A DNA stretch of 14,519 bases from Aestuarierythrobacter sp037968495 (lineage in GTDB: Bacteria; Pseudomonadota; Alphaproteobacteria; Sphingomonadales; Sphingomonadaceae): NCBI GenBank assembly GCA_037968495.1, contig JBBKVP010000070.1, positions 1 to 14,519 on the forward strand, given 5' to 3'. The notes under the pieces are model-generated. The model saw only the letters and a list, made by a program, of their open reading frames with translations. It ran no database searches and was not told the origin of the DNA. This document shows positions 13,542 to 14,519 of the stretch, piece after piece (within the stretch, counting starts at the first letter, position 1; every line of letters starts with the position of its first letter). A program made the position numbers and the translations under genes.

Positions 13542-14519
13542 ATGTATCAATATGATAAATTCGACCAGCAAATGGTCGACACACGCGTTGCGGAATTCCG
13601 CGATCAGGTCGAACGCCGTCTTGCCGGAAAGCTGACCGAGGACCAGTTCAAGCCGCTGCGGCTGATGAACGGACTCTACCTCCAGCTCCACGCATATATG
13701 CTCCGCGTTGCCATTCCCTATGGCACGCTAAGCGGTGCGCAGATGCACGCGCTGGCCGACATCGCAGAGAAATACGACCGTGGTTACGGGCATTTCACCA
13801 CCCGCCAGAACATACAGTATAACTGGATCAAACTGGCCGAAGCACCTGACCTGCTGGAAGACCTCGCCAAGGCCGAAATGCACGCCATCCAGACTAGCGG
13901 TAATTGCATCCGCAACATCAGTTCGGACCACTTCGCAGGAGCGGCAGCGGATGAGGTTGCGGACCCCCGCCCCTATGCAGAATTGCTCCGCCAATGGTCG
14001 AGCTTCCATCCGGAATTCAGCTACTTGCCGCGTAAGTTCAAATTCGCAGTGATCGCCAGCGAAGAAGACCGCGCGGCCATGCGATTGCACGATATTGGCA
14101 TCCGCATCGTCAAGAACGACGCGGGCGAACTGGGCGCGGCCTTCTACGTCGGCGGCGGCATGGGCCGCACTCCGATGATCGCTCCGCTGGTGCGGGATTT
14201 CGTGCCGCTCGATCAGCTAGTGACCTATGCCGAGGCGTGCCTGCGGGTCTACAATCGCTGCGGCCGCCGCGACAACAAGTACAAGGCGCGGATCAAGATC
14301 CTCGTCCATGAAATCGGCAAGGCAGAATACACCCGTCAGGTCGAGGAAGAGTTCGCGCTTTTGCTAGAGCAGAACATCGAGCCGCCAATTGCAGAATTGG
14401 AGCGGATCAAAACGTTCTTTGGTGATCCTGCCTACGATCAAGACGCAAATAGCGAGATCGACCGCTCCGATCCTGACTTCGCGTTATGGGTCGATACCAA
14501 CACCAAGGCGCATAAGCAG
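13542..14519 (+). CDS. cysI: Sulfite reductase, siroheme/4Fe-4S hemoprotein subunit (partial)
   Basis: The frame is open from the ATG at 13542 to the window edge (326 codons, C-terminus missing). GAGGTAA just before the ATG is a good Shine-Dalgarno. The first nitrite/sulfite reductase ferredoxin-like half-domain contains IPYGTLSGAQMHALADIAEK and YGHFTTRQNIQYNWIKL; QTSGNCIRNISSDHFAG begins the first siroheme-binding half, and RYNRCGRRDNKYKARIKIL-like sequence (residues about 237-256) supports the family. The paired C-x5-C and C-x3-C motifs that ligate the 4Fe-4S/siroheme lie beyond the window. The enzyme reduces sulfite to sulfide with six electrons in assimilation; nitrite reductase is the close alternative, but cobA and DUF2849 upstream favour sulfite. 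PAPS/APS reductase and DUF934 genes often follow in this operon type. Confidence 0.92.
   Translation, partial: MYQYDKFDQQMVDTRVAEFRDQVERRLAGKLTEDQFKPLRLMNGLYLQLHAYMLRVAIPYGTLSGAQMHALADIAEKYDRGYGHFTTRQNIQYNWIKLAEAPDLLEDLAKAEMHAIQTSGNCIRNISSDHFAGAAADEVADPRPYAELLRQWSSFHPEFSYLPRKFKFAVIASEEDRAAMRLHDIGIRIVKNDAGELGAAFYVGGGMGRTPMIAPLVRDFVPLDQLVTYAEACLRVYNRCGRRDNKYKARIKILVHEIGKAEYTRQVEEEFALLLEQNIEPPIAELERIKTFFGDPAYDQDANSEIDRSDPDFALWVDTNTKAHKQ

Overview
This window looks like chromosomal DNA of an alphaproteobacterium, most likely order Sphingomonadales (Erythrobacteraceae/Sphingomonadaceae type). The basis is the style of the protein families (PutP, RarA, type I QueF, TM2 protein, DUF2849 next to CysI), many ATGA stop/start overlaps, a CtrA-like TTAA-N7-TTAA site, and a dispersed intergenic repeat of a kind I recall from alphaproteobacterial genomes. 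Genus cannot be fixed by eye. Most of the window is ordinary housekeeping and sulfur metabolism, and I see no IS element, prophage, CRISPR array or defence cassette.

Layout. Bases 1-723 hold almost no intact coding sequence: an undecided edge stub, a 3' remnant of a short-chain dehydrogenase on the minus strand (140-283), a hairpin at its broken end, a dispersed repeat (330-362) and the putP leader. Bases 724-3351 carry a sodium/proline symporter (putP) whose stop directly abuts the start of a GT4 glycosyltransferase. A small four-helix membrane protein converges on it (3352-3819, minus). Bases 3906-6106 carry rarA and, by ATGA overlap, an RNase H-fold DUF429-like protein. A TM2-domain protein converges on that (minus), followed by tRNA-Thr(TGT) at 6678-6753.

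Bases 6754-7936 are mixed: a doubtful 115-aa ORF, a possible CtrA box in front of a 50-aa single-pass microprotein, queF on the minus strand for queuosine synthesis, and a strong hairpin in the divergent gap. A 402-aa Pro/Thr-rich, single-TM protein of unknown function follows (7937-9145).

Bases 9226-14519 form a sulfur-oriented block. sseA (mercaptopyruvate sulfurtransferase), metC (cystathionine beta-lyase type) and an mscS-type channel are chained by ATGA overlaps. Then cobA (siroheme synthesis), a DUF2849 protein and cysI (sulfite reductase, cut by the window edge) form a tight assimilatory sulfite reduction operon: CobA supplies the siroheme precursor that CysI needs, and the sulfide made feeds cysteine/methionine metabolism, to which SseA and MetC also belong.

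The items most worth following are the RarA/DUF429-like coupling, the CtrA-box microprotein, the hairpin between queF and the Pro-rich protein, and the decayed SDR with its repeat-rich breakpoint. None amounts to a clearly new system on sequence alone.
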